12,342 nucleotides of DNA from RUG563 sp045590215 (GCA_045590215.1 JAZNQO010000021.1:1-12342); one strand, 5' to 3'; positions 1 through 7,495 are shown, counted from the first letter of the stretch. Translations and numbers: made by a program. The notes: generated from the sequence alone by a model not told the origin.

Positions 1-947
<947 letters not shown>

Positions 948-1100
948 AATCCTCAATTTGGTGTTCTGGTTCTACCAGACCAACAAATCAAAACTCATTC
1001 CAGAATTAACTGTCGTTCTTTCCTCGTTCTCTGTATCGTTTTCAAGGTTCTTCGCTCGCTCTTTCCCGTCTCCCTTTGGAAGGCCGTTCCGAAGCGTGCC
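948..1100 (-). other. rRNA operon leader
   Basis: Transcribed leader of about 150 nt between the rrn promoter and 16S. It contains a boxA-like stretch (complement of 1038-1050, reading GAACCTTGAAAAC) similar to the anti-termination box of Gram-positive rrn leaders. It also contains a short hairpin at about 965-979 (TCTGGT / ACCAGA, 3-nt loop), just upstream of the mature 5' end, which could form part of the processing stem. No coding potential is seen. The boxA assignment is by resemblance only. Confidence 0.6.
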
Positions 1101-1105
1101 TGATG

Positions 1106-1134
1106 ATAATACCATCAATTTTTCTCTTTGTCAA
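1106..1134 (-). promoter_or_regulatory. Sigma-A promoter of the rRNA operon
   Basis: On the minus strand a perfect -35 TTGACA (1134-1129) is followed after exactly 17 nt by the -10 TATTAT (1111-1106). Transcription should begin at the G pair at 1100-1099. A G start is known for B. subtilis rrn promoters, where it links expression to GTP level; that this applies here is inference. A-tracts lie directly upstream. Confidence 0.9.
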
Positions 1135-1177
1135 CACCTTTTTTCAAAAATTTTTCTCTTTTTTTGAATCTTTTTTG
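1135..1177 (-). promoter_or_regulatory. A-tract region upstream of rrn promoter (probable UP element)
   Basis: Almost pure A/T sequence with phased A-runs lies immediately upstream of the rrn -35 on the minus strand. Its ends form an inverted repeat (TTTTTTCAAAAA at 1139-1150 against TTTTTTGAAAAA at 1172-1183). Position and composition fit an UP element contacted by the RNA polymerase alpha subunit, or intrinsically bent DNA. It sits directly against the terminator of the upstream gene. Confidence 0.55.
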
Positions 1178-1209
1178 AAAAAAACCGGGAAAGGCATTTG
1201 CCTCTCCCG
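1178..1209 (-). terminator. Rho-independent terminator of the sigma/anti-sigma operon
   Basis: On the minus strand CGGGAGAGGC and GCCTTTCCCG form a stem of about 9 bp, with one G-T wobble, followed by seven T. It begins 27 nt after the stop of the anti-sigma gene and ends about 45 nt before the rrn -35. It therefore insulates the rRNA promoter from read-through. Confidence 0.88.
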
Positions 1210-1235
1210 ATTTTGCGCTGTATTTTCCTATTAAA

Positions 1236-2399
1236 CTATTTCTTTCTTTTCTTCACAATCAGCCTGACTATAATTACAATTACAGCCACTGCGGCAATCC
1301 ACGGCAGGGCAGACAGCAGAAACACGCAGGCATCTTCCAGAAAAATCAGCCCGTTTTCAACAGAATCAGCAATGCCGGCGGCAACCCGTTCAAAGAAAGT
1401 GGCTTCTTTGGTTTCCACAACTCTCGTTTCCTGCACATAGACTGTCACCGTGCTGAAATCCACATCGTCATCCATGCCCTTCAGCCGCCCCTGATAGGAG
1501 TCAATCATATACTGGGTATCGGCAATGGAAGATTCAATTTCAATCAGATCGGAAACCTCGGTGGCCTCCGCAAGCAATGCCTGCAATCTCTCCATCTTCA
1601 TCAATTGAGTATCCAGACGGGTCTGGATGTCATAGTAAGAATCGCTCACATCCTCCACCTGATTGGTATAGGCTGTGATGTTCCCCACATCTTCCGCTTC
1701 CTGCAAAAAGCTTTCCAGCTTTTCCGCCGGGATGCGCAGAGTCAAGTTAGCACTGCGCAAAGCACCTACGGTATGATCCCCATACTGGGACAGATATTCC
1801 ACCCTGCCGCCGACGTTTTCCGTCATGGCCTGCAAATTGCTGACCACGGTATCAAATTCCAGCGTTTTGATGGTGAAATCCACCCGGCGGATGAGCTTTT
1901 GCTCTCTATTTGGGGCAGAACCATCCTGCGCCGCCGTATCATAGGTGGCCGCCATTTCATAGACTGCTTCTTCGGTTACAAAATCTGCACTGTTAGCCGT
2001 CCGCTTCAGGGCAGCCCCTGCGGCAGGCGCATTGACAGAAGTTGCGGAATAGCGATAGGTATCGTATTTCACGTCTTCCGTTGTCTGGTTCCGGGTGATC
2101 AGCGTGCCGCCCACGATGAACACAAAGGCCGCCGCCACGGCTGCGATGCTTTTGAATGTTTTTCTCTTTTGCTGCTTCTTTTCCATTTGTTCCTCCTTCC
2201 GAATCCGCTGCCGCCAGGATACAGAAAAGTTTTCGGGCACTTCCGCATCTTCGGCACGCAGATCCTGACACATTTGGAAAAGCCGGGCGCAATCCGGGCA
2301 AACCGCCAGATGGGCGTCTACTTCCTGCGCCTGATTTTCCGTCAATGTACCATCCAGATATTGATCGAGGAGTTCATTCATTTTTTCGCAATTCATCAT
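1236..2399 (-). CDS. Zinc-finger anti-sigma factor with extracytoplasmic DUF4349 domain
   Basis: Predicted membrane-bound regulator of the ECF sigma factor encoded just upstream (387 aa). Residues 1-45 carry a zf-HC2 anti-sigma zinc finger (H30-x3-C34-x2-C37, plus C4). A basic linker, with many K and R at 64-83, precedes a membrane segment at about 84-101. A DUF4349 domain spans about 168-340, with a coiled-coil-like centre, and a second membrane helix lies at about 357-380 before a KKRKK tail. The finger is thus cytoplasmic and DUF4349 outside. The ATG at 2399 is chosen because GGAGGAGG lies 6 nt upstream and it overlaps the sigma stop (ATGA), implying translational coupling; an upstream in-frame start at 2471 would run inside the sigma gene. 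Family knowledge supports sigma sequestration through the finger; the signal sensed by DUF4349 is unknown. Confidence 0.9.
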   Translation of the reverse strand: MMNCEKMNELLDQYLDGTLTENQAQEVDAHLAVCPDCARLFQMCQDLRAEDAEVPENFSVSWRQRIRKEEQMEKKQQKRKTFKSIAAVAAAFVFIVGGTLITRNQTTEDVKYDTYRYSATSVNAPAAGAALKRTANSADFVTEEAVYEMAATYDTAAQDGSAPNREQKLIRRVDFTIKTLEFDTVVSNLQAMTENVGGRVEYLSQYGDHTVGALRSANLTLRIPAEKLESFLQEAEDVGNITAYTNQVEDVSDSYYDIQTRLDTQLMKMERLQALLAEATEVSDLIEIESSIADTQYMIDSYQGRLKGMDDDVDFSTVTVYVQETRVVETKEATFFERVAAGIADSVENGLIFLEDACVFLLSALPWIAAVAVIVIIVRLIVKKRKK

Positions 2400-2980
2400 T
2401 TTCTGCCTCCTCCACTTTCTTGGACGGAACGATGGGGAAAAAGTTCCGCATGTTCGGATAAAATTTTGCAAAGTTCATGTCTGGCCCGGTTCAACCTGCT
2501 CTTCACCGTGCCCATGCTGATATGCAGCACATCTGAAAGTTCCTCATAGCTGAACCCTTGCATATCCCGCAGCACGATCAGCTGGCGATATTCTTCCTTC
2601 AAATGCCGGAGGGCTTCATGCAAAAGCTGCATCCGCTCTTTATCTTCCAGCTGCTGATAAGGCCCCTTTGCCCTATCCACAGCCTCAAAGCCACCTTCTG
2701 CCTGCAGCGCATCCAGCGAAACAATGTTTTTCTGTTTTCTCAAAAAGTCATTGCAAGCGTTGATAGCAATGCGCACGATCCATGTGGAAAAGGCGGCCTC
2801 CCCACGGAAATCGTCAAACGCCCGGAACGCCCGAACCATGGCCTCCTGGGCGCAGTCCTCCGCATCCTGCCGGTTACCCAGCATGCGAAGGCAGGTAAAA
2901 TACACCTGCCGCTCGCAGGAAGCGGCCAGGGCTTCAAAACGTTCAGCCTTTTTCTTTTTGGAAAAGAGATGCAGTTCGAT
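2396..2980 (-). CDS. ECF-family RNA polymerase sigma factor, probable ATC start
   Basis: Group IV (ECF, sigma-70 family) transcription factor of 194 aa when started at the ATC at 2980. Region 2 spans about residues 14-80 (RFEALAASCERQVYFTCLRM, then the DAEDCAQEA core-binding motif and the FSTWIVRIA segment). Region 4 spans about 118-172, with a helix-turn-helix around YEELSDVLHISMGTVKSRL. The only conventional start in frame, a GTG at 2905, would remove the beginning of region 2 and has no ribosome site. The frame is open only back to a TGA just before 2980. A GAGGTGA Shine-Dalgarno sequence at 2993-2987 sits 9 nt (from GAGG) before the ATC. Downstream the gene overlaps the anti-sigma gene by 4 nt; upstream the ribosome site overlaps the DUF1653 stop. 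The alternative is an indel in an A-rich run near 2950. Confidence 0.9.
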   Translation of the reverse strand: MELHLFSKKKKAERFEALAASCERQVYFTCLRMLGNRQDAEDCAQEAMVRAFRAFDDFRGEAAFSTWIVRIAINACNDFLRKQKNIVSLDALQAEGGFEAVDRAKGPYQQLEDKERMQLLHEALRHLKEEYRQLIVLRDMQGFSYEELSDVLHISMGTVKSRLNRARHELCKILSEHAELFPHRSVQESGGGRK

Positions 2981-2993
2981 AGTCTCTCACCTC
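2978..2993 (-). promoter_or_regulatory. Shine-Dalgarno and non-standard ATC start of the sigma gene
   Basis: GAGGTGA (2993-2987) matches the anti-Shine-Dalgarno end of 16S over seven bases and overlaps the TGA (2994-2992) of the preceding gene. The only codon in the sigma frame at normal spacing is ATC at 2980-2978. An in-frame CTG at 2974 is too far away (15 nt). The nearby ATG at 2999 is in another frame and ends after 18 codons. Confidence 0.55.
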
Positions 2994-3228
2994 ATTCATC
3001 GGTTTTTTGAAAACGGCGTATTTCTTTCCCGTCAACAGTCACTGTTTCGTTCCACATCCAGGCAGGGCGCACCCATGTTTCGCCGTTTCCATATAATTGA
3101 CGATAGACCACCATGATTTCTTCCGTCTCGGAATGAAAAGCCAGCTTTTCCACAAAATATTCTTTACCCTTATAGTGCCGATAGCGTCCCGGCGTAATCA
3201 GGGCACGCATTTCTTCCATATTAAGCAT
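2992..3228 (-). CDS. DUF1653 domain protein
   Basis: Small cytoplasmic protein of 78 aa that is essentially one DUF1653 domain. It shows the family's G-x-YRHYKGKEY opening, a central HSETEEIMVVYRQLYG, and the WVRPAWMW / FxxTV / VDGKEIRRF-type close; here the penultimate block reads MWNETVTVDGKEIRRF. The biochemical role of the family is not established. The start is uncertain: ATG at 3228 lies 1 nt after the stop of the HAD gene with no clear ribosome site, suggesting coupled translation, and ATGs at 3219 and 3210 are alternatives. It is the second gene of the minus-strand operon, and its stop codon overlaps the ribosome site of the sigma gene. Its presence between a phosphatase and a sigma factor is unexplained. 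Confidence 0.85.
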   Translation of the reverse strand: MLNMEEMRALITPGRYRHYKGKEYFVEKLAFHSETEEIMVVYRQLYGNGETWVRPAWMWNETVTVDGKEIRRFQKTDE

Positions 3229-3229
3229 A

Positions 3230-4009
3230 TTATTTCTTGGGGCAGATTTCGCCCACGCCATTGAGCACATACATAGGCCGATAAGGGAAGCGGTTCATTT
3301 CTTCCACAGTTGTAACGCCGGAGAGCACCAGCACCGTATCCAGCCCTGTTTCCACACCGGCCACGATATCCGTGTCCATCCTGTCCCCCACCATTACTGC
3401 ATCGCCGCTATGGCAGCCAAGAAGCCGCAGCCCCGTGCGCATCATGAGGGGATTGGGCTTGCCCACATAATAGGCCGTGCAGCCGGTGGTAAGCTCAATC
3501 GGCGAAACAAGTGCCCGGCAGGCCGGAATAATGCCCTTTTCGGAAGGGCCGGTCATGTCCGTATTGGTGCCGATGAGCCGTGCGCCCTTTTGCACAAAAT
3601 GCACGGCCTTCAAAATGCTTTCATAATTATAATTGCTGGTTTCCCCAACGATCACATAATCCGGGTTCACATCGTTCATGGTAATCCCAGCTTCATAAAG
3701 CGCATTGAAAAGGCCAGGGGCACCAATCACAAACGCCGTACAGCCGGGGCTCTGGCTGCTGACGAATTTGGCCGTAGCCAAAGCACTGGTATAAAAATGG
3801 CTTTCGTCCACATCCATCCCCATGCGGCGTAGTTTCTGTGCCAATTCCTTGGGGCTGCGCTCCGAAGAATTGGTGAGAAATAGAAACTGCTTGTCATTCT
3901 CCTGCAACCAATTCACAAAGTCCGTCACGCCGGGCAGCAACTGATTGCCATGATAAATCACGCCGTCCATATCACACAGGAAACCTTTTTTGCTGCGAAG
4001 TTTCTCCAT
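3230..4009 (-). CDS. HAD-IIA family phosphatase (NagD/AraL/PNPPase type)
   Basis: Predicted Mg-dependent sugar- or nucleotide-phosphate phosphatase of 259 aa, cytoplasmic. Motif I is D13-M-D15-G at the N terminus, where D13 would be the nucleophile and D15 the general acid. Motif II is the FLTNSS segment near residue 45, motif III the lysine of GKPNP near 195, and motif IV GDRMDTDI near 219. The cap insertion between motifs II and III is of the large C2 type, which defines subclass IIA. Length is typical for NagD relatives. ATG at 4009 has AAGGAGG 7 nt upstream. It is first in the minus-strand operon with DUF1653, sigma and anti-sigma genes. The substrate cannot be read from sequence. Confidence 0.92.
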   Translation of the reverse strand: MEKLRSKKGFLCDMDGVIYHGNQLLPGVTDFVNWLQENDKQFLFLTNSSERSPKELAQKLRRMGMDVDESHFYTSALATAKFVSSQSPGCTAFVIGAPGLFNALYEAGITMNDVNPDYVIVGETSNYNYESILKAVHFVQKGARLIGTNTDMTGPSEKGIIPACRALVSPIELTTGCTAYYVGKPNPLMMRTGLRLLGCHSGDAVMVGDRMDTDIVAGVETGLDTVLVLSGVTTVEEMNRFPYRPMYVLNGVGEICPKK

Positions 4010-4036
4010 GAAAACGCCTCCTTTATGTACACAGCT

Positions 4037-4065
4037 ATTGTACCAGTAAAAAGTACAAAGTGCAA
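4037..4065 (-). promoter_or_regulatory. Promoter of the HAD-DUF1653-sigma-anti-sigma operon
   Basis: On the minus strand TTGCAC (4065-4060) is followed after 17 nt by TACAAT (4042-4037). A TG one base upstream makes it an extended -10, compensating for the weak -35. It is back to back with the promoter of the YlmH-like gene; the two -35 elements are only about 13 bp apart. Confidence 0.65.
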
Positions 4066-4077
4066 GCAGCCATTGTC

Positions 4078-4106
4078 TTGCGAAGCGGTTTTCGCCGTGC
4101 TATAAT
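4078..4106 (+). promoter_or_regulatory. Promoter of the YlmH-like/amidohydrolase operon
   Basis: TTGCGA (4078-4083), a 17-nt spacer, and a perfect TATAAT (4101-4106). The predicted start near 4113 leaves only a few bases before the AAAGGAGG ribosome site at 4118-4125. It diverges from the phosphatase operon promoter. Confidence 0.85.
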
Positions 4107-4134
4107 GCTGAACAATGAAAGGAGGCGGAAGGAA

Positions 4135-4884
4135 ATGGAGATGCAAGAAAAGAAACGCTATCTGGAACTGGCCAATCGGGCGTGGAATAACGGCATTTTC
4201 GTGTTTACGGATTTTCTGGATCTGGCCGCCCTTTCCCTCTTTTACAGTGCCCTGCCCTCCCTTCCCAAAGTGCCCTTTCAGCTTTATGGCGGTGCAGAAG
4301 GGTGTGAAAGGAAAATGCTGCGCTTTGGCGATGCGGATTTATGCGGCTATGAGGCCGCTTTCCCCATTGCGTGCCTGAAAATATACCCTTTGAGCAAAAA
4401 GTTTGCGGACAAGCTGACCCACCGGGATTTTCTTGGGTCCCTGATGGCTCTTGGCATGGAACGGGAAATGCTGGGCGACATCATTGTGAAGGAAGACTGC
4501 GCTTATCTTTTCTGCCATGAGCGCATTGCCCCCTACATCTGCGAGCATCTGGTTCAGGTAAAGCACACCACCGTCACCTGCGAACCAGCCGAAGCACTGC
4601 CGGAAGGCGATCTCTTCCGCACCGAAAAAAGAGTGGTGCAGCTTTCATCCGAGCGGGTGGACGCCCTCGTTGCCCATGTGTTCAAAATGAGCCGAGGGGA
4701 TGCACAGTCCCTTTTCCCGATGGGAAAAATCTTTGTGGACGGCAGGCTATGCGAAAGTCCGGGCTATACCCCAAAGCCCGGTCAGGTCATCTCCGTCCGG
4801 GGCTTTGGCCGCATGAAATACACCGGCGTTGAAAGCATGAGCAAAAAGGGCAAATGCAACACAGCCGTGGAAATTTACATATAA
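4135..4884 (+). CDS. S4-domain RNA-binding protein, YlmH family
   Basis: Protein of 249 aa with the architecture of B. subtilis YlmH (about 257 aa): an N-terminal YlmH domain (about 1-165, including the YPLSKKFADKLTHRDFLGSLMALGMER core) and a C-terminal S4 RNA-binding domain (about 170-235, VVQLSSERVDALVAHVFKMS through GKIFVDGRL to ISVRGFGRM). Published work ties YlmH of Firmicutes to ribosome-associated quality control and stalled 50S subunits; that role here is by family. ATG at 4135 is favoured since GGAGG lies 9 nt before it; a second ATG at 4141 is possible. In many Firmicutes ylmH sits in the ylmDEFGH-divIVA group. Here it is alone with a metal-dependent hydrolase gene 18 nt downstream, most likely one transcript. 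Confidence 0.88.
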   Translation: MEMQEKKRYLELANRAWNNGIFVFTDFLDLAALSLFYSALPSLPKVPFQLYGGAEGCERKMLRFGDADLCGYEAAFPIACLKIYPLSKKFADKLTHRDFLGSLMALGMEREMLGDIIVKEDCAYLFCHERIAPYICEHLVQVKHTTVTCEPAEALPEGDLFRTEKRVVQLSSERVDALVAHVFKMSRGDAQSLFPMGKIFVDGRLCESPGYTPKPGQVISVRGFGRMKYTGVESMSKKGKCNTAVEIYI

Positions 4885-4902
4885 TAATAGAAGGAGCTTC
4901 CC

Positions 4903-5691
4903 ATGCCTTATACCATCATCGACAGCCACACCCATGTTTATCCCGATAAAATCGCCCAAAAAGCCGCTGACAGCATCGGCCAGTTTTATGATGTTTCCAT
5001 GCACATGGACGGCAGCGTGGGCACGCTAATAAGCACCATGGAAAAAGCAGGCGTTCACCAAAGCCTCATCTGCTCCGCTGCGCTCACGGCGGACAGAGTG
5101 GCCACCATCAACAACTTCATCGCCGATACCGTCCGGATGCACCCGGATAAGCTGATGGGGCTGATGACGCTGCATCCCCATATGGAAAACCCCAAGGCCG
5201 AAGTGGAACGAGCCATGGCAATGGGGCTGAAAGGCGTGAAGCTGCATCCCGATATGCAGAAATTTGCGCTGGATGATGCCATCTGCGATGACATGTATGC
5301 CGCCTGCGAAGGGGTTTGCCCCATGCTGCTGCACACCGGGGATAAACGCTACCGCTATTCCAACCCGGATATGGTGCCCCGTGTTTTGGAGAATTTCCCC
5401 AATCTCACCCTCATCTGTGCCCATATGGGCGGCTACAGCGAATGGGACAGTGCCGCCAAATGCCTGAAAGATACCAATGTGTATGTGGACTGCTCCTCCA
5501 CCTTCTTTGCTGTGGACAAGGAAAAGGCTCTGGCATTGTTTGACCTTTTCGGCGAAGACCGTATCCTCTTTGGCAGCGATTATCCCATGTGGAACGCCAA
5601 GGACGAAATTGAAACCCTGCTTTCCCTGGGCTTATCCGAAACAGCCCTGAAAAAGATTTTTTCCGAAAACATTCTCAAAATTTTACCGTAA
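4903..5691 (+). CDS. Amidohydrolase family (amidohydrolase_2) TIM-barrel metal-dependent hydrolase
   Basis: Predicted cytoplasmic metal hydrolase or decarboxylase of 262 aa, with no signal peptide. The metal-site pattern of the amidohydrolase_2 family is visible: H9-T-H11 at the first strand, GVKLHP (K113, H115), LLHTGDK (H144), ICAHMGG (H174) and GSDYPMW (D226). Length fits a single barrel. ATG at 4903 has AAGGAG 6 nt upstream. It follows the YlmH-like gene by 18 nt and should be co-transcribed. Members act on very varied substrates (carboxylic acids, lactones, amides), so none is assigned. A hairpin 8 nt after the stop may end the operon. Confidence 0.9.
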   Translation: MPYTIIDSHTHVYPDKIAQKAADSIGQFYDVSMHMDGSVGTLISTMEKAGVHQSLICSAALTADRVATINNFIADTVRMHPDKLMGLMTLHPHMENPKAEVERAMAMGLKGVKLHPDMQKFALDDAICDDMYAACEGVCPMLLHTGDKRYRYSNPDMVPRVLENFPNLTLICAHMGGYSEWDSAAKCLKDTNVYVDCSSTFFAVDKEKALALFDLFGEDRILFGSDYPMWNAKDEIETLLSLGLSETALKKIFSENILKILP

Positions 5692-5725
5692 AAAAATCAC
5701 CCTGCTTTCCGAAAAGAAAGCAGGG
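5690..5725. terminator. Bidirectional terminator between convergent genes
   Basis: Perfect 10-bp stem CCCTGCTTTC (5700-5709) / GAAAGCAGGG (5716-5725) with a 6-nt loop. On the minus strand it is followed by GTGA and seven T, a strong terminator for the small 88-aa gene. On the plus strand the tail CTTTGCTT is T-poor, so it ends the amidohydrolase transcript less efficiently. Confidence 0.85.
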
Positions 5726-5742
5726 CTTTGCTTATGTGCTTT

Positions 5743-6009
5743 TTAGTCCTGATGCAGAAGGGCAATCAAAAGCCCCAGTGCATCCGCCAGATACCGCTGA
5801 CGGGCATAATCATTGGAATAACCGTTATAATTGCAGCAGTGTTTCTGATACGCCGACGTCTGCATGGCCGCCAGCCAATCAAAACCGGTGCTGTCCCAGT
5901 AGTTTGTCGCATTGACATAGGAAGCGTTGTTGCCGCAATTGTTACAGGTGCTGCCGTTGCCATATTGATAGCCGTTATAGAGTCTGCGCTGTCCGCAGTT
6001 GCATGCCAT
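5743..6009 (-). CDS. Small Cys/Asn/Tyr-rich protein, unrecognised
   Basis: I do not recognise this 88-aa protein. Its reality rests on GGGGAGGA 7 nt before the ATG, a strong minus-strand terminator just after the stop, and its place between two plus-strand genes where nothing else is convincing. The N-terminal 60 residues are rich in Asn, Tyr, Gly and Cys. They carry a CxC (C3, C5), a CxxC (C22, C25) and a CC pair (C58, C59), a possible metal or disulphide pattern. The last 20 residues are different: a short amphipathic or hydrophobic helix (ARQRYLADALGLLIALL). There is no signal peptide. Composition recalls small spore-coat or surface proteins, but that is only a guess. A longer plus-strand frame overlapping it (5728-6273) has no ribosome site. 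Confidence 0.75.
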   Translation of the reverse strand: MACNCGQRRLYNGYQYGNGSTCNNCGNNASYVNATNYWDSTGFDWLAAMQTSAYQKHCCNYNGYSNDYARQRYLADALGLLIALLHQD

Positions 6010-6024
6010 ATTGCATTCCTCCCC

Positions 6025-6045
6025 TGTGCCCTTTTACCGGGCACA
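6025..6045 (-). promoter_or_regulatory. Hairpin in the 5' leader of the small Cys-rich gene
   Basis: On the minus strand TGTGCCC (6045-6039) and GGGCACA (6031-6025) form a perfect 7-bp stem with a 7-nt loop. It ends exactly where the GGGGAGGA ribosome site begins. It lacks a T-tract, so it is not a terminator. A protective 5' stem or translational control element is plausible but unproven. Confidence 0.5.
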
Positions 6046-6157
6046 TTAACAGCTTATGTTTTTTCTCGTTTTGTGTTCCTTTCTTTGCTTTTTCTGCAAG
6101 AAATTTCCTTGCTGGTTCGTTCTATGATTGAAAAACATCTCTTTGGAGGCAAAACCA

Positions 6158-7456
6158 ATGAAGAAAACACTGCTTCTGTGCACCGTTTTGATGCTGATGC
6201 TGTCCGGCTTTTCCTGCGCCTTGAGCGAATCAGAGGGCGATATCCGGCGCATCATCCCCTTGCAGACTTTTGATTCACGCGTGAAGCTGCGCTCCGCCCC
6301 CTCTACCGACGGCAAAGTTTTCGGCCAGTATTACACCGGCACGGAAATCACCGTGTTCAGCGTAAAAAACGGCTGGGTTTACGGAGCCATCGGCGAGCAA
6401 ACGGGCTATATGATGGAAGAATTTTTAGTCCCTTCCAACGAAAACGAGTCCTTTGAAAAAACGCTGGGGTATGTGTTTCTCCCGGATCCGGACGGCTGTA
6501 TTTCCCTTTGGAATGCAAACGGCCGGGAAATTGCCCGGATTCCCAAAAGCACGGTGCAGGTGCTGGGCACCATAGATGAACGCACCCTGCATATTGCCGC
6601 CATTGACGCAAACGGCCAGCGTGTCGTCGGCTTTGCTTCCTCTGAAAAAATCAGCTGGACAGAAAATTTGGCCACATTGGTAACAAACATCACGAATCGT
6701 GAATCCACTGTCAATCTGCGTGAGACCCCCTCCTTTGATGCTCCTATTCGGGTACGGCTCTATGACGGTGTCGAGCTTCGCCGGCTGTTTGACCATCACA
6801 CCGCAAACGACGGCTGGACCTACGTGCATGTTGGCGAAGGCTCCTCTGGCGGCAGCCTGACAGGCTATATCAAAGACGAGTTTCTGGTCAGCATCTCCGG
6901 CGGCCTCTATCCCTGTCTTCCCCGTCCAGCCACGCTTATTCCCTCTTCCGCCATCATCACCGGCAGCCTCCACAGCCATATCTATCAGAACGACCCTTTG
7001 TTTGTTTTAGGCATCGGCGGCAGCAAAACCTATCCATTATATTATTGTCTGGCAGGCGGATGGCAGGAAGACGGCACCTATGACGTTTTCACCTGCTATG
7101 TTCAAGCGGCTCTGGTTCAGCCCTCCGGCAAGGAAAGCATCAGCCTTACAGGCATGCTGAAAACCGCTTCTTCTCTTTATCAGCCCGATGAAAGCGGCCA
7201 AATGCAGCCCTTGACCCATGACGGCGGCACACCCGTTCTTTTTCCTGCCGGCAGCCATGCCCTCATCCATTACGGCACAGGGGATGACCTGAAAGTATTC
7301 CCCGACGATATCCTCTTTGGCTATTTCACGGAAGATACCACTTGGGTCTATGTGGAGCTGGAAACCACCGATTCCACCATTTTCGGCTATCTTCCCCTTG
7401 ACACACTGGAATATGACCCCCGGCTCATGCTCCCCGGAAACGTTACCAACGGCTGA
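6158..7456 (+). CDS. Secreted protein with bacterial SH3 repeats
   Basis: Predicted exported protein of 432 aa. Residues 1-22 are a signal peptide (MKK, a Leu/Met-rich core, then SGFSCALS). The cysteine at 20 is preceded by GFS, a poor lipobox, so ordinary cleavage is more likely than a lipid anchor. A bacterial SH3 domain lies at about 38-92 (VKLRSAPSTDGKVFGQYYTG ... NGWVYG ... GYMMEEFL) and a second at about 183-244 (VNLRETPS ... DGWTYV ... GYIKDEFL). The stretch at 105-165 and the C-terminal half look like more degenerate SH3-like units (GYVFL, VGFAS, IFGYLPLDTL). Such domains usually bind peptidoglycan; no catalytic domain is visible. ATG at 6158 has TTTGGAGG 8 nt upstream; an in-frame TTG at 6128 is rejected. 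No clear promoter was found in 6010-6150. Confidence 0.85.
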   Translation: MKKTLLLCTVLMLMLSGFSCALSESEGDIRRIIPLQTFDSRVKLRSAPSTDGKVFGQYYTGTEITVFSVKNGWVYGAIGEQTGYMMEEFLVPSNENESFEKTLGYVFLPDPDGCISLWNANGREIARIPKSTVQVLGTIDERTLHIAAIDANGQRVVGFASSEKISWTENLATLVTNITNRESTVNLRETPSFDAPIRVRLYDGVELRRLFDHHTANDGWTYVHVGEGSSGGSLTGYIKDEFLVSISGGLYPCLPRPATLIPSSAIITGSLHSHIYQNDPLFVLGIGGSKTYPLYYCLAGGWQEDGTYDVFTCYVQAALVQPSGKESISLTGMLKTASSLYQPDESGQMQPLTHDGGTPVLFPAGSHALIHYGTGDDLKVFPDDILFGYFTEDTTWVYVELETTDSTIFGYLPLDTLEYDPRLMLPGNVTNG

Positions 7457-7466
7457 TATCACCAAC

Positions 7467-7495
7467 AAAAAAAGCAAGCCATATGGCTTGCTTTT
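7467..7495. terminator. Palindromic terminator shared by the SH3 gene and tRNA-Lys
   Basis: AAAGCAAGCC (7471-7480), loop ATAT, GGCTTGCTTT (7485-7494). The hairpin is a perfect palindrome with A-run and T-run flanks, so it can end the plus-strand SH3 transcript. On the minus strand, where seven T follow, it can end the tRNA-Lys transcript whose 3' end is 1-2 nt away. Confidence 0.88.

Noticed and set aside
1605..2549. A 314-codon plus-strand frame
   Set aside because: It lies wholly opposite the anti-sigma and sigma genes, which have clear domains; no ribosome site.
2945..2999. Programmed +1 frameshift making the sigma N terminus from ATG 2999
   Set aside because: ATG 2999 has no ribosome site, and the shift site has no known stimulator; the ATC start explains the ribosome site better. 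Kept as an alternative in the findings.
6095..6128. TATGAT at 6123-6128 as promoter of the SH3 gene
   Set aside because: No acceptable -35 at 16-18 nt upstream and no extended -10, so not listed as a feature.
5728..6273. A 181-codon plus-strand frame with hydrophobic stretches
   Set aside because: No ribosome site. It overlaps the better supported minus-strand small gene, a terminator and the start of the SH3 gene; its hydrophobicity arises from reading the opposite strand.
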